Position numbers and translations under genes: made by a program. From positions 123,070,112 to 123,134,111 of the forward strand of contig NC_056527.1 of NCBI RefSeq assembly GCF_019175285.1: a stretch of DNA of 64,000 nt, written 5' to 3'. This stretch comes from Sceloporus undulatus. Taxonomy: Eukaryota > Chordata > Lepidosauria > Squamata > Phrynosomatidae. Numbering within the stretch: the first letter of the stretch is position 1; the number at the start of each line of letters is the position of its first letter. Positions 63,565 to 64,000 of the stretch are shown one piece after another. The notes under the pieces were generated by a model, which had not been told where the DNA came from, ran no database searches, and saw only the letters and a list, made by a program, of their open reading frames with translations.

Positions 63565-64000
63565 NNNNNNNNNNTAGAACTGCTTGATTCCTTCATTTCC
63601 TATCCCCATTTCCATTTTAATCCAACAGCAGTATTGCTTTAGTTTTTATTTTTAACATGGAAGGCAATGTAATAACTCACTAGGCATGTGTGCATTCATT
63701 CCACCATCAGCTTTAGTTAACACATTTGCACGTTTACAGGGTATTCTGGTACTCTGCTTTCTATTATTATTGTGGTTAGTGTTATTAAATTGTCTGATCC
63801 CAACTACATCTCAGTTGCTGGACTGTCCCTGTCACATCAGGACAGTTGGAAGGCATGTTTTGTCCCACCACCCTCTTGGTCAGGGATGAGAATCATGCAA
63901 CTTGCTAGATGTTGTTGAGCTGCAATGTACATCAGTGCTGCCCAACCCACCTTAATTCAGAATAATGGAAGTCTTACATACCCTCCAACATTTCACAGGT
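63220..64000 (-). other. IDO2: IDO2 upstream intron (partial), with (GATA)n, assembly gap and a family B end
   Basis: No further IDO exon is recognised up to the window end. (GATA)n occupies 63512-63564 and runs into a ten-N gap at 63565-63574, so its length is unresolved. CATACCCTCCAACATTTCAC at 63977-63996 is the left end of a family B element cut by the window edge. Confidence 0.75.

Noticed and set aside
1-64000. CRISPR arrays, operons, or bacterial promoters
   Set aside because: The window is vertebrate nuclear DNA with spliced exons and reptile retroposons; the tandem repeats present lack unique spacers.
1-64000. Endogenous retrovirus or other capsid- or envelope-bearing element
   Set aside because: No paired LTRs and no gag, pol or env-like frame were recognised; the reverse-transcriptase remains belong to Bov-B, CR1/L2-type and one unresolved LINE, and the only Penelope piece is its endonuclease end.

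Overview
This window is nuclear DNA from a squamate reptile, most likely a lizard. The evidence is the repeat content: many copies of the tRNA-derived Sauria SINE, Bov-B (RTE-clade) LINE 3' ends, a Penelope-like element with a GIY-YIG endonuclease, CR1/L2-type LINE pieces, pogo/Tigger-like transposons and abundant short palindromic MITEs. Two host genes were recognised. Both lie on the minus strand, in the order known from human 8p11 (IDO1-IDO2-TCIM).

Layout. From 1 to about 38.7 kb there is no recognisable coding exon: a gene desert with degraded repeats separated by stretches of unique, homeodomain-site-rich DNA that look like conserved non-coding elements. TCIM (C8orf4/TC1) is a single coding exon at 39598-39885, with a TATA-type promoter near 40.02 kb and a polyadenylation signal near 38.715 kb. 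A short CpG-dense island lies 2 kb upstream of it (42.02-42.18 kb). From 40.3 to 62 kb is intergenic sequence rich in repeats, including three copies of a repeat family with an expandable AATGTGCATT minisatellite core. The last two coding exons of an IDO2-type indoleamine 2,3-dioxygenase lie at 63071-63219 and 62296-62654. The rest of that gene lies beyond the right edge.

Relations. TCIM (a small disordered regulator of Wnt/beta-catenin and NF-kB responses) and IDO2 (heme enzyme of the kynurenine pathway) are transcribed in the same direction, with IDO2 upstream. No shared transcript is implied. Apart from these two genes, most visible structure is transposon archaeology: SINEs that share the Bov-B 3' tail, a 5S-rRNA-derived SINE, a palindromic MITE with a perfect TAA target-site duplication, and one MITE nested in another. 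No endogenous retrovirus, CRISPR array, functional tRNA or functional rRNA gene was recognised. Three 10-N assembly gaps are present.
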